Source: DATFYM01 sp035315065 (lineage in GTDB: Bacteria; Acidobacteriota; Terriglobia; UBA7540). From it: DNA of 19,679 bases. Below the pieces are notes generated by a model that searched no databases, had not been told where the DNA came from, and worked only from the letters and a program-made list of their open reading frames with translations. Made by a program: the position numbers and the translations under genes. Shown in pieces: positions 8,289 to 15,481 of this stretch. The stretch is from assembly GCA_035315065.1 (NCBI GenBank), contig DATFYM010000151.1, positions 1 through 19,679 of the forward strand, read 5' to 3'. The stretch's first letter is position 1; each line of letters starts with the position of its first letter.

Positions 8289-8553
8289 CTGGGTATTTAG
8301 TTGACTCCAGTAGCGCAACATATGGTGTCATATTGGCAAGCTCGCCCCCAAGGCGCACGACGCCTGGAACGGTAATCCGAGCCACCTAACCGGTTGCCCT
8401 GCATCGAGTTGATGCCCAAAAGCCTTTACGGCCCGCCGCACGTTCAGAGCGGATATCGAGGCCAGCCCGCGGGCCGATTGAAACGGCACGGCCTACATTT
8501 CGATCACGAAGACCACAACAGGTTGAATTACTGGAGTCAACTAAATACCCAGG
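8289..8553. mobile_element. MITE-like element with 24-bp terminal inverted repeats and target-site duplication
   Basis: The left arm (8289-8312, starting CTGGGTATTTAG) and right arm (8529-8552, ending CTAAATACCCAG) are perfect 24-bp inverted repeats enclosing 216 bp. TTTCGGAAT directly precedes the left arm (8280-8288). The same nine bases occur at 8554-8562, one base after the right arm. This fits a 9-bp duplication, or 8 bp with 25-bp arms mismatched at the last base. No transposase fits inside, so this is a non-autonomous element or the collapsed ends of an insertion sequence. The family is not identified. Confidence 0.8.
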
Positions 8554-8619
8554 TTTCGGAATACTCCAGAAATCCAATCGTGCCCGATTCGCTGCGCCCG
8601 TTCAAGGGCGCTACGCACA

Positions 8620-9486
8620 TCAAACGCTCAGCACCGGACAAGGCGCGTCACGAATCACGGCGTAAGTGAGATCCCGCAAGCGGCCTTGGGCGCCGGACTG
8701 TGAGCTTCTCCCGATTACCAGCAGATCCGCGCGCAACCTACGCGCCGCCCCGGTGAGCGCGTCTTTAATTGGGCCGACGGCGATACTAACCGGAGCGTGC
8801 GAGCTAACGACCCTTTGTAGCTCGCGGAGGCGGTCGCGGGCTGCCTGCGTCTCCATTAACTGCACGCGCTCTTCGATGTCCAGTTGAACGGGCAGGCCTG
8901 GCTCGGCGGCCGGAATCGCATGGATGAGTGAAAGATTCGCATGGAAGGTCTCCGCCCACTGGCTGGCACAGCGGAGTACCCTCTCCGAATCCGCGCTCAA
9001 GCCAACGGCGCAAACCCATTCCCGGTGCTCAAGCGGCCTCGGCGATATCGTCTCCGCGTGTTCCATGGTCAATACCGGACAGTCGGCATCGTTCAAGACC
9101 TTTGCCGTGGTGGAGCCGAGTAGCATTCTCCGGAACACTCCGGCGTGAGTGGGCATGACGATCAGGTCGAAGCCGTGCTCTCGTGCGACCTCGGCGATTC
9201 GAGCCGCCGCCTCGCCCGCCACCAACAATCTTGGGCTGTTATCCAGGGGGAACTCGGAGAGAAGGTATGAACAAAGTTTGGCTCGGGCAACGCATGCGCG
9301 GTCCTCTTCAACCTCCCGCAGGGGTCGTGTCAGCAGCTCGAATCCGGAAGACGCATAAGGCTCCAGGACATAGAGAACGGTTACCTTGGCCGAGCAGATA
9401 GTTGCCGCTCTCTTGACGTGATGGGCCATCGCCGTGCAGGACGGCGAGAAGTCCACCGGAAACAGAATACTCTGTATCGTCGCCAT
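8620..9486 (-). CDS. Tandem-domain universal stress protein (USP 1)
   Basis: 288 residues with two UspA folds, a cytoplasmic protein family induced by starvation, oxidative or respiratory stress. Domain 1 (about 3-140) opens with ILFPVDFSPS and ends with the nucleotide-binding stretch MPTHAGVFRRMLLGSTTAKVL then DCPVLTM, so ATP binding is plausible. Domain 2 (about 155-288) ends RDAPCPVLSV, but its loop (IGRSSQSGAQGRLRDLTYAV) has lost the clean G-x9-G(S/T) pattern. Typical length for a two-domain Usp. No ribosome site is obvious before the ATG (GGTCAACCC). The stop lies 67 nt from the MITE-like element. A palindrome at 9532-9541, 46 nt upstream, is a candidate operator. Confidence 0.93.
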   Translation of the reverse strand: MATIQSILFPVDFSPSCTAMAHHVKRAATICSAKVTVLYVLEPYASSGFELLTRPLREVEEDRACVARAKLCSYLLSEFPLDNSPRLLVAGEAAARIAEVAREHGFDLIVMPTHAGVFRRMLLGSTTAKVLNDADCPVLTMEHAETISPRPLEHREWVCAVGLSADSERVLRCASQWAETFHANLSLIHAIPAAEPGLPVQLDIEERVQLMETQAARDRLRELQRVVSSHAPVSIAVGPIKDALTGAARRLRADLLVIGRSSQSGAQGRLRDLTYAVIRDAPCPVLSV

Positions 9487-9531
9487 GGGTTGACCTCTCG
9501 GAATCCCTATTATCGAGTTTCTGTCCGACCC

Positions 9532-9541
9532 GTAACGTTAC
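9532..9541. promoter_or_regulatory. Perfect 10-bp palindrome upstream of USP 1
   Basis: GTAACGTTAC reads the same on both strands and lies 46 nt upstream of the USP 1 start codon. Toward the gene, GATAAT (about 9511-9516 on the minus strand) could be a -10 element. A dimeric regulator site is an inference from symmetry and position only. Confidence 0.3.
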
Positions 9542-9723
9542 AACTGGCCGCCCCTGAATGCAAGGTCGGGCAGGAGCTTTCGGTGTTGGGTGCTACCGCG
9601 GCTCATGCCGATCGTTTCCGTCTCACTTCCGCCGTCGCGCTGTTCGAGCCGCGTTACGGTGAACGTCCGCCAAACGTAACTGGCGCGTGATCCCGCGGAA
9701 GCCGTGCTCGCCGCGTTGCCCAT
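9538..9723 (-). pseudogene. Possible relic of an Acidobacteriota hypothetical protein (C-terminal part)
   Basis: A 61-codon frame contains VTRLEQRDGG followed by ETETIGMSRG. This resembles the common acidobacterial pattern of an aromatic/Arg strand, E-x-R-D-G-G, then V-Y-x-E-x-E-x-I-x-x-S-R-D-I-P. The VYV element and everything after SRG do not fit, so the piece is broken on both sides. The family has no known function. Recognition is from memory of the pattern and is weak. Confidence 0.3.
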
Positions 9724-9896
9724 GGCCCGCTATCTCCCGCTCCCGGACGGAAGTGCTTAAGCTGTACAGCCTGCCGCACCCAAACTCACGATCTGGACCT
9801 CGTTGCCGGCGTCCACGTCGCCGGTCACGGAAAAGCCTTCTGCATCATCAGCAGGGCCTGGCCGGTAGATGCTGCACGGAGTGCTATCCTGATGAT

Positions 9897-10265
9897 ATGG
9901 CCGGCGTGCTGATCGTATCCCGGGACTGGCGAGCGCGCGCCCTCCTGCGAGCCCAGTTGCTCGAGGAGGGCTGCTCGGTGAGGGCGTATGAATCGCTCCG
10001 CGATGCCGCCACGGTGCTGGTGAGCAGATCGTTCAAACCGAGCCTGCTCGTCGCCGACATCTCAGAGGATGGGAATCAGGACGAAATTGACCGGCTGGCG
10101 GCCACGGTCAGACTGATACCTGTTTGGGTGATCGCCGGCCACAGCACCGTCGACGAAGCTGAACTCCGCGGTCGTGGCTTCGAGCGCGTTTTTTTCCGGC
10201 CGGTGGACATGGGCAAGCTGGTGGAAGCAATCAAACGACGCCTGGCATCGTCCGGAAGTGGCTAG
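9897..10265 (+). CDS. Stand-alone degenerate response-regulator receiver protein
   Basis: 122 residues from the ATG at 9897; the frame opens earlier but the upstream residues are not protein-like. The beta-alpha pattern is that of a CheY-like receiver: GVLIVSRDWRAR (strand 1), PSLLVADIS with Asp at the phospho-acceptor position, VWVIAGHST, then FERVFFRPVDMGKLVEAIKRRL. Two hallmarks are altered. The acidic pair after strand 1 is S-R-D instead of D-D-x, and the conserved Lys before Pro is Arg (FRP). Phosphorylation may be lost, giving a phosphorylation-independent adaptor. There is no output domain and no cognate kinase next door. Its stop codon lies in an inverted repeat. The ribosome site is weak. 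Confidence 0.65.
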   Translation: MAGVLIVSRDWRARALLRAQLLEEGCSVRAYESLRDAATVLVSRSFKPSLLVADISEDGNQDEIDRLAATVRLIPVWVIAGHSTVDEAELRGRGFERVFFRPVDMGKLVEAIKRRLASSGSG

Positions 10266-10336
10266 TGGTTAACGGCTGATGCCTAGGAAGAACCCGGTCT
10301 GTCTTTCTTTCCAGCCACTAACCACTCGCCACTAGC
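10261..10336. repeat. Inverted-repeat cluster at the end of the receiver gene
   Basis: Two alternative 8-bp perfect pairings share the left side: GCTAGTGG (10261-10268) with CCACTAGC (10329-10336), and AGTGGTTA (10264-10271) with TAACCACT (10319-10326). The receiver stop TAG lies in the left arm. The structure could slow or end transcription, but no T tract follows, so a classical terminator is not claimed. Confidence 0.5.
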
Positions 10337-10414
10337 GGCTCAAGGCGCCCAGGCAGGTTGAGCACGAAGGCAGATTCGGAGATTAAAAAGTAGAAATCAG
10401 CGACGCCCGCCCGG

Positions 10415-10717
10415 TTGGCTGCCAATCGCCGCAACGCGTTGAAATCGACCGGACCACGCACGGCCGCGGGAAAGGCCTGGTCACGGCTGAACGGTCTCCG
10501 CAGTGGGTTACGTTCGCTAGCCTATCAAGAGTTTTTGCGGGCCCTGGTCGAGGCGGAACCCTGTGGAATCGAACGGGTGGCCAGAACCGCCCTCACCCCG
10601 GAGCAAGCTTCCAGAAACGGGGGCACGGGTTGCCCGGACCGATGTTCATGGAGCGGCTGGAAGCACTCGTTGGACGAGTACAGAAGGAGCGTAACATCGG
10701 TGGCGTACTTAGAATAA
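10415..10717 (+). pseudogene. Remnant of a 'NALKSTGPRT' hypothetical protein
   Basis: The frame opens with AANRRNALKSTGPRTAAGK then SRLNGLRSGLRS. This is the signature start of a widespread hypothetical family (commonly R-x-N-A-x-K-S-T-G-P-R-T-x-x-G-K followed by N-x-x-x-H-G-L) seen in many soil bacteria. The start would be a TTG at 10415, and a stop lies only eight codons upstream. After about residue 33 the family pattern is lost, and the second half overlaps the glgX relic on the other strand. It is therefore most likely a broken gene. Function of the family is unknown. Confidence 0.55.
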
Positions 10718-10803
10718 AGGGCAAAGTTGAACGCTTCCTCTTTCTCGATCCACGTCACTCCTAACGGAGACGGCGAACCTTCTGTTGAGTACCATTCGTC
10801 CAT
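10665..10803 (-). pseudogene. glgX: glgX N-terminal fragment (glycogen debranching enzyme relic)
   Basis: About 46 codons from the ATG read WYSTEGSPSPLGVTW, then NFALYSKYATDVTLLLYSS. This is the beginning of the N-terminal CBM48 domain of GlgX-type debranching enzymes (isoamylase family), which hydrolyse alpha-1,6 branches in glycogen. Homology stops near 10665. The frame runs on to about 10525 without similarity, and the other 600 or more residues of the enzyme are absent. The fragment abuts the 'NALKSTGPRT' relic, so at least one deletion or rearrangement joined them. Confidence 0.65.
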
Positions 10804-10918
10804 ACATGTCTCGTCAAGAAAGGCGTTGCCTCGAGATCATCCAACCGAGGAAGGCCCCTATCGGAAGCGGCACCTTGACGAACATTCCGCCACGCCTGAC
10901 TATCTGCCTGTCGAGTGG

Positions 10919-11809
10919 TCAGCGCACTGTAAGCACCGGGCAGGGGGCGCTGCGAACCACCTCGTAGGCAGTGTCAGGTTTGGGAAGGTGACCAGCCATG
11001 ACCGGGTCCAAACGTTGTACGCCCATCACGATCAAATCCACACCGCCGTCAGTGGCGAACTTGAGAATTGCTTCCGCCGTCGGACCGAACCCTAGCTCAA
11101 AGCTTGTGCGCTCGCGTAGGTCTGATTCCGTCGGGATATGATCATCCATCCAGTGCCTCACAGGTTCCTGGAGCTGGGCTTTCTCCTCCGGTGACGGTGC
11201 CACCTCCCCAAAGACCTTCATGACGGTAAGCTTGGCATGGTATTCCTCAGCTAGTGAAACAGCGTAAGCCGCGGCATCGCTAGAGTCGGGGACGAACTCC
11301 ACAGGGTAAAGGATGTGACGAAGCTGAACATCCATCGACCGCGTCTCTGAGGTCTTCGGGCCTACCGTCAGCACCGGACACGGCGACATTCGAAAGACCT
11401 CCTCGGCTACGGAGCCGAGCAGCAGCTTCCGCAGGCCTCGACGTCCGTCAGTCCCCACCACAACGAGGTCGATACCGTTTTGGTGGATCATATCCAGAAG
11501 AACGTCCCCGATTACTCCCTCCCCGATCAAGGGTTGGCACGAAATTCCCCGTTGGCGTCCGGCGCTGAGCAGGCGCTCCATTTTCTGTCGGGCAAATTCT
11601 TGAGCGTGCTCGAGCATCGTCGGTGTCAACTCAGGCGGTACGACGTCCGAAAACTCCGGACAGATCACGTGGGCAACGTAGAGCATGGACCCGTAGTGAC
11701 TGGTGATAGTCAGTGCGTAAGGCAGCGCCGCCTCGGACGCGGGGGAGAAATCTGTGGGCAACAAGATCTTCTTCGGCGCAACCCGGCTTTTTGGATTCAG
11801 CGGTTTCAT
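10919..11809 (-). CDS. Tandem-domain universal stress protein (USP 2)
   Basis: 296 residues from the ATG at 11809, chosen because GGAGG lies 6 nt before it; the longer frame to 11923 adds 38 residues without Usp character. Domain 1 has KKILLPTDFSPAS, VVVGTDGRRGLRKLLLGSVAEEV and SPCPVLTV, a complete nucleotide-binding loop. Domain 2 starts RHILYPVEF and ends SAPCPVLTVR. Its loop (VMGVQRLDPVMAGHLPKPDTAYEVV) lacks the G(S/T) element and may not bind ATP. It differs clearly from USP 1 and USP 3, so these are old paralogues, not a recent local duplication. Probably a stress or energy-status protein in the cytoplasm. Confidence 0.93.
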   Translation of the reverse strand: MKPLNPKSRVAPKKILLPTDFSPASEAALPYALTITSHYGSMLYVAHVICPEFSDVVPPELTPTMLEHAQEFARQKMERLLSAGRQRGISCQPLIGEGVIGDVLLDMIHQNGIDLVVVGTDGRRGLRKLLLGSVAEEVFRMSPCPVLTVGPKTSETRSMDVQLRHILYPVEFVPDSSDAAAYAVSLAEEYHAKLTVMKVFGEVAPSPEEKAQLQEPVRHWMDDHIPTESDLRERTSFELGFGPTAEAILKFATDGGVDLIVMGVQRLDPVMAGHLPKPDTAYEVVRSAPCPVLTVR

Positions 11810-11830
11810 TTTGCACCTCCAACTAAGCTG

Positions 11831-11910
11831 CCGGCATGCCGGGGCTGTGGAAAATCGCAACCGCGGCCAGTGACTGGCGGTGGTGCTACCCAGCCATGTC
11901 ATTATAACCG
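11831..11910 (-). promoter_or_regulatory. Candidate promoter and palindrome for USP 2
   Basis: On the minus strand a perfect TATAAT (11901-11906) lies about 90 nt before the USP 2 start. Closer to the gene, CCGGCATGCCGG (11831-11842) is a perfect 12-bp palindrome that could be an operator or a leader hairpin. No convincing -35 box was found. The remainder of the 11810-12077 spacer shows nothing recognisable. Confidence 0.3.
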
Positions 11911-12077
11911 GCTCGACGGGCACTCCGTCGAGGGCGGTCTATGCGCCGGTGGTCGCATCCATTTTCCCTTCGTCCCGCGAGTAGGCGTTATTCACGTCCA
12001 TCCGGAGCATCGGTCAAATCTCGCCCAAGTCGAACTTCAATTTACGTCATCAAACACGCTATGAAACACTACCAGCT

Positions 12078-12989
12078 TTACAGCCTCCGCACCGCGGCCA
12101 TTGCATCCTTCAGCGACTGGCGGGTGCGAGAGAAGTTCTCCCACGGGTCCGACCGTGCGAGGCGTTGGTCGAAGTTGCCCAGGTTGAAATCGGACGGCAC
12201 CAGCGTAGGTTTAACCTCCGACCAAGCCAGGGGAGTGGAGACGGGTGCTCCCGGCCGGCGGCGGACCGAGTATGGCGCGGCTATCGTCTGAACGAACCCG
12301 TTGCGGAAGGGGTCGAGGTAAACGCGACCATGGCGTGCTGGGATCCGCGGTTCAACGGTCAACTCTTCACCGTAAAGCGCTGCCAAGCGGTCGACAAACG
12401 ACTCCGCAAAAGAGAGGACCTCTTCGACATCCGGTCCCACCCGGATGGGAACGAAGACATGGAGTCCCCGGCTGCCTGAAGTCTTGGGAAAGGAGACGAG
12501 ATCGAGAGCGTCCAGTGCACTTTTGACGCGCAGACCGGCACGCGCGGCGTCGGCAAACTCTCCCGATTCCGGATCCAGATCGAACGAGACCCAGTCAGGT
12601 TGCCGCGGGTTGCTGGCTCGGCTTCCGGCCACGTGAACAGCGATACAGCCCAGATTGGCAAGGGCGAGCTGTGTGGTGCGGAGGCCGCCCACGACGTAGT
12701 TCGTGTAACCACCGTTTTGGTGGGGGAGCCGCTTGGTCGGTGTTCCTGGAGGCATACCCTTCGGCTCCTCCTTTTGGTAAAAGCACTCGCCCTCCATCCC
12801 GTCGGGGCAACGCTCGAGTGACAGCAGGCGGTCTTTGACATAGGGGGCGAGCTTCGGAAAAATATGATCGTAGAAGCGAACCAGATCCAGCTTCGTGTAG
12901 CCTTCCGCGGGCCAAAAGACCTTGTCCGGATGCGACACCACGATGGGCAACTCACCGGAGGCCGTATGATTACGTTTTGCGGTTGTCAT
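12078..12989 (-). CDS. ligD: LigD polymerase (primase-like) domain as a separate protein
   Basis: 303 residues from the ATG at 12989, preceded by AGGAG; an upstream ATG at 13013 is less well placed. This is the archaeo-eukaryotic-primase-type polymerase of bacterial non-homologous end joining, which fills gaps and adds nucleotides, preferring ribonucleotides, at broken ends. Seen: the N-terminal SHPDKVFWP and TKLDLVRFY, the metal-binding DxD (Asp137 and Asp139 in WVSFDLDP), SGSRGLHVFVPI, and the third acidic ligand region VYLDPFRNG. Length matches an isolated PolDom. The ATG overlaps the ligase stop by 4 bp (ATGA), implying coupled translation. It is the last gene of the three-gene operon. 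No Ku gene is in the window. Confidence 0.95.
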   Translation of the reverse strand: MTTAKRNHTASGELPIVVSHPDKVFWPAEGYTKLDLVRFYDHIFPKLAPYVKDRLLSLERCPDGMEGECFYQKEEPKGMPPGTPTKRLPHQNGGYTNYVVGGLRTTQLALANLGCIAVHVAGSRASNPRQPDWVSFDLDPESGEFADAARAGLRVKSALDALDLVSFPKTSGSRGLHVFVPIRVGPDVEEVLSFAESFVDRLAALYGEELTVEPRIPARHGRVYLDPFRNGFVQTIAAPYSVRRRPGAPVSTPLAWSEVKPTLVPSDFNLGNFDQRLARSDPWENFSRTRQSLKDAMAAVRRL

Positions 12990-13909
12990 TTCGTTTCTCC
13001 TGGGAAGAAACATTCTTTCGCACTCTTATCGTCGCGCAGCCCCAAAAACACCAGCTGGCGCAACTTCTTATCAGCCGTCAGCTCCTCATATGCGATCTGG
13101 GCCACGAGCTGCGGGGCGAGATACGTCACCCCCTTCTCCGGCGGCGGATCGACGAAAGCGGGCTGCTTTCGCACCAAAGGCTGGAACCTTTGAAAGAGCG
13201 AGGCCAGCGACTTTGTATTAAACCCTGTTCCCACCTTGCCCACATAATGTAACTTTCCTCGCTGATATGCGCCGAGCAAGAGAGCGCCGAAATGCGCACG
13301 TGAGCCCGCAGGGCTGGTGTAGCCCCCAATGACAAACTCATCCTCCTGATGCACCTTGCATTTCAGCCACTTCCGCGAGCGCCCTTCGATGTACGGAGAC
13401 GAGTTGTCTTTGGCGACCATTCCCTCGTAACCCTTTGTTTTCGCCACCCGGAAGGCCTCGAGCCCGTTTTGGTCCAGACGGTGCGACGAAAAAAGACATT
13501 TGCTTCCCCGAATCGCCGCCTCCATGGGGCCGCGCCGTGCGGAGAGTGGCTCTGCACGCAGGTCACGCCCATTTTGATAAAGGCAATCGAAGACTGCGTA
13601 GAACGGCGGAACTTTACCCTCCTGGAGAAGCTGAAAGCGGGAGATCCGGCGGTTATCAAAGGCGACTACTTCGCCATCGAGGAGCAGTGTGCGATCTGGA
13701 AGCTTCGCTATGGCGGCCGCGATGTTCGGGTATGTCTGGTTGCGGTCCTTGCCGTTTCTGGATAGAAGGCTGACGCTGGCGCCTTCCTTATAAGCCAGGA
13801 TTCGAAAGCCGTCGTATTTTTCTTCGTAGACCCAACCCGGTTTGTGGAAGGGCTGGCTGACGAGCGTCGCCAGCATGGGTTGAACGGGAAATGGAATCCT
13901 GTCTGTCAC
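12986..13909 (-). CDS. ligD: LigD ATP-dependent DNA ligase domain as a separate protein
   Basis: 307 residues: a nucleotidyltransferase domain plus OB fold that seals nicks and double-strand breaks in end joining. Motif I is EEKYDGFR with the AMP-accepting Lys31. Also visible are LLLDGEVVAFD (motif III), YEGMVAKDNSSPY (motif IV), KWLKCK (motif V) and the LigD-type end of the OB domain (VFLGLRDDK). No polymerase or phosphoesterase residues are fused at either end. Both borders are ATGA 4-bp overlaps: the start overlaps the phosphoesterase stop, and the stop overlaps the polymerase start. The three proteins are therefore likely made in fixed proportion. It is not LigC-like in context, because all three LigD activities are adjacent. 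Confidence 0.95.
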   Translation of the reverse strand: MTDRIPFPVQPMLATLVSQPFHKPGWVYEEKYDGFRILAYKEGASVSLLSRNGKDRNQTYPNIAAAIAKLPDRTLLLDGEVVAFDNRRISRFQLLQEGKVPPFYAVFDCLYQNGRDLRAEPLSARRGPMEAAIRGSKCLFSSHRLDQNGLEAFRVAKTKGYEGMVAKDNSSPYIEGRSRKWLKCKVHQEDEFVIGGYTSPAGSRAHFGALLLGAYQRGKLHYVGKVGTGFNTKSLASLFQRFQPLVRKQPAFVDPPPEKGVTYLAPQLVAQIAYEELTADKKLRQLVFLGLRDDKSAKECFFPGETK

Positions 13910-14589
13910 GACGACCGCTTTCTCCGCCCGATGCGTCCAGGCGACGGCTTCGCGGTCGTTGGGTGTCGCCCGTTGTCGGCCGGATCGCCCTCCGCAACTC
14001 TTTCGACATCGCCTCCTCCGTCGCGTGCGATCTCTGCCAGAAGACGGTGGCTCGCTACGGATCGTGGCTCTTCCTGCGTCACATCTTTTGTGGATGCGTA
14101 CTCATCGCGATGTTTGATAAGGAGCCAGGTGGATCGAGCAGGATTGCTCCCAAAGCCCCGGGTATGAACCAAGACCCACGAGCCTTGGAGTTTCTTGCCG
14201 TAAAGCGTGAACTTGATTTCTCCTGCTTGTAATGAAGCATCCACATCAGAGCTTTCGGGTTGCCAGGTTCCTTTATCCCATAGCATCACCGTTCCCGCTC
14301 CATATTGACCGGCGGGAATCACTCCCTCGAAACCGGCGTATTCCACCGGATGATCTTCCGTCTGCATCGCGAGGCGCTTGACAGCCGGATCGAGCGAGGG
14401 GCCCTTGGGCACTGCCCAAGAGAGGAGCACGCCGCGCCATTCCAGACGCAAGTCATAGTGCAGGTGCGTTGCCATGTGCTTCTGTATAGTGTAAATGAGC
14501 GATTCATCCTTCTTGTCGGCCCTGTTTGCCCCCTGCGGTTCAGGCGTCACGCCGAAGTTGCGCTTCGTTCGGTATTCATTGAGTTTCAT
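13906..14589 (-). CDS. ligD: LigD 3'-phosphoesterase domain as a separate protein
   Basis: 227 residues from the ATG at 14589 (GAGG 5 nt before it). This end-healing nuclease trims 3' ribonucleotides and 3' phosphates before ligation. Active-site residues line up with the Pseudomonas LigD phosphoesterase: His38, His44, Asp46 and Arg48 in IQKHMATHLHYDLRLE, then WAVPKGPS, and His80 in EDHPVEYAGFEG. The core ends near residue 160. The last 60 or so residues are polar, Arg/Gly/Pro-rich and end RRKRSS, like the interdomain linker of a fused LigD that has become a free tail. First gene of the operon; the stop overlaps the ligase ATG as ATGA. The DsrE gene lies 85 nt upstream on the same strand. Confidence 0.95.
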   Translation of the reverse strand: MKLNEYRTKRNFGVTPEPQGANRADKKDESLIYTIQKHMATHLHYDLRLEWRGVLLSWAVPKGPSLDPAVKRLAMQTEDHPVEYAGFEGVIPAGQYGAGTVMLWDKGTWQPESSDVDASLQAGEIKFTLYGKKLQGSWVLVHTRGFGSNPARSTWLLIKHRDEYASTKDVTQEEPRSVASHRLLAEIARDGGGDVERVAEGDPADNGRHPTTAKPSPGRIGRRKRSS

Positions 14590-14674
14590 ATAAGCCTCAG
14601 ACCGCCTCCCTTGCGACGAAGCGACATCGTGTCGAAATGAGCAGCGACCCAACGGCCCGGCGTCCCACCAGCTC

Positions 14675-15037
14675 TCAGTAGCTGATGCAAGGAGCGCCGG
14701 CGCTCAGGAACTCAATGAGCTTATCGCCCCCCTGGACCGTTGCTCCCGCAACCAGATTATTCTCCGCCAGACTGCGATTCTTAAAACAGCTTGAGCACAC
14801 GTAGATTTTGCCGCCCGCCTTGGCGAAGTTGTTGATAAGCTCCTTCAACGGAGGAAATCCTTGTTCGTTGATGCTGTCCGCGTAGCCTTTCTGGGAAAGG
14901 CGGACGCCCTCGCTGCTGAGAAACACCATCGTATCCTTGCCGGATGCAACGGCGGCGTTGGCCATGGCAAAGCCGATCGTGGCCTTGTCGAAGTTGTCCT
15001 TCGCACAAGTAATGCTGACGCAAAAGCTGCCTGACAT
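14675..15037 (-). CDS. DsrE-family protein
   Basis: 120 residues from the ATG at 15037, chosen because AAAGGAGG lies 5 nt before it; the frame extends 29 codons further without family character. It has the DsrE/DsrF-like fold: the opening strand FCVSITCAKDN, then MANAAVASGKDTMVFLSSEGV, then KIYVCSSCFKNR and a final IEFLSAGAPCISY. Family members are small cytoplasmic proteins tied to sulfur relay or persulfide handling. The CSSC pair and Cys near the C-terminus fit a thiol role, but no tus/dsr/rhodanese neighbours are seen, so the exact job is unknown. It lies upstream of the LigD operon on the same strand and may be co-transcribed. Confidence 0.85.
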   Translation of the reverse strand: MSGSFCVSITCAKDNFDKATIGFAMANAAVASGKDTMVFLSSEGVRLSQKGYADSINEQGFPPLKELINNFAKAGGKIYVCSSCFKNRSLAENNLVAGATVQGGDKLIEFLSAGAPCISY

Positions 15038-15177
15038 AGTCCCTCCTTTGGAAAGTTGGCAATCAATTATTACGCTCATACCTCGATGTGCCTGGAAACG
15101 GGGCGATTCTCCTAATTCCGGCATTTTCGTGCCGACGCAGTAGTGTCGTTTCGCCTTGGCTGCGGTCGCGTATTGAA

Positions 15178-15384
15178 TTAGCTGGGTTTTGTCGGAACTT
15201 CGGCGCCTTCCTTGCGCGCTTCCGATAGGCCTATAGCGATGGCCTGCTTTCGGGACGTGACCAGCCCGCCTTTTCCGCCTTTGCCGGAATAAAGCGTGCC
15301 CAACTTTTCTCGATGCAGGGCGCTTGCCACGCTCTCGCTCGCAGTTTCATCATATTTCCTTTCCGAGCCTTTTTTCTTTGCCAT
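15178..15384 (-). CDS. Small basic DUF6496 protein
   Basis: 68 residues starting MAKKKGSERKYDETASESV, with LYSGKGGKGGLVTSRKQAIAIGLSEARKEGAEVP. The SRKQAIAIGLSEAR block is the hallmark of DUF6496, a family of short lysine-rich proteins of unknown function common in soil bacteria. AGGAGG lies 5 nt before the ATG. The high Lys/Arg content would allow nucleic-acid binding, but that is inference only. It lies 97 nt downstream of USP 3 on the same strand. Confidence 0.85.
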   Translation of the reverse strand: MAKKKGSERKYDETASESVASALHREKLGTLYSGKGGKGGLVTSRKQAIAIGLSEARKEGAEVPTKPS

Positions 15385-15481
15385 TGCGCCTCCTGTTAGT
15401 TGCTAGATCGCGCGTCCCGTTGGGGACACATTCATCCCAGCATTCTCGCAATCCAAGTTCATGTCTCTCACGGAACCGGGC

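Larger units (their letters stand above)
9487..9896. other. Divergent spacer with one weak relic and a palindrome
   Basis: Between USP 1 (minus) and the receiver-like gene (plus). It must hold promoters in both directions. Listed separately are a 10-bp palindrome and a weak minus-strand relic. The plus-strand ORF that opens at 9687 reads arginine- and proline-rich nonsense until residue 71, so it is rejected as an N-terminal extension of the receiver protein. Confidence 0.5.

Noticed and set aside
8040..8300. Small ORFs (60-70 codons) after the aldo/keto reductase pair
   Set aside because: They run through a repeat and into the MITE-like element, lack ribosome sites and match no family.
8313..8528. 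Transposase gene inside the inverted-repeat element
   Set aside because: The 216 bp interior has no ORF with transposase motifs on either strand.
9687..9896. N-terminal extension of the receiver-like protein
   Set aside because: The 70 extra residues are Arg/Pro/Ser-rich and not receiver-like; the fold begins right after the ATG at 9897.
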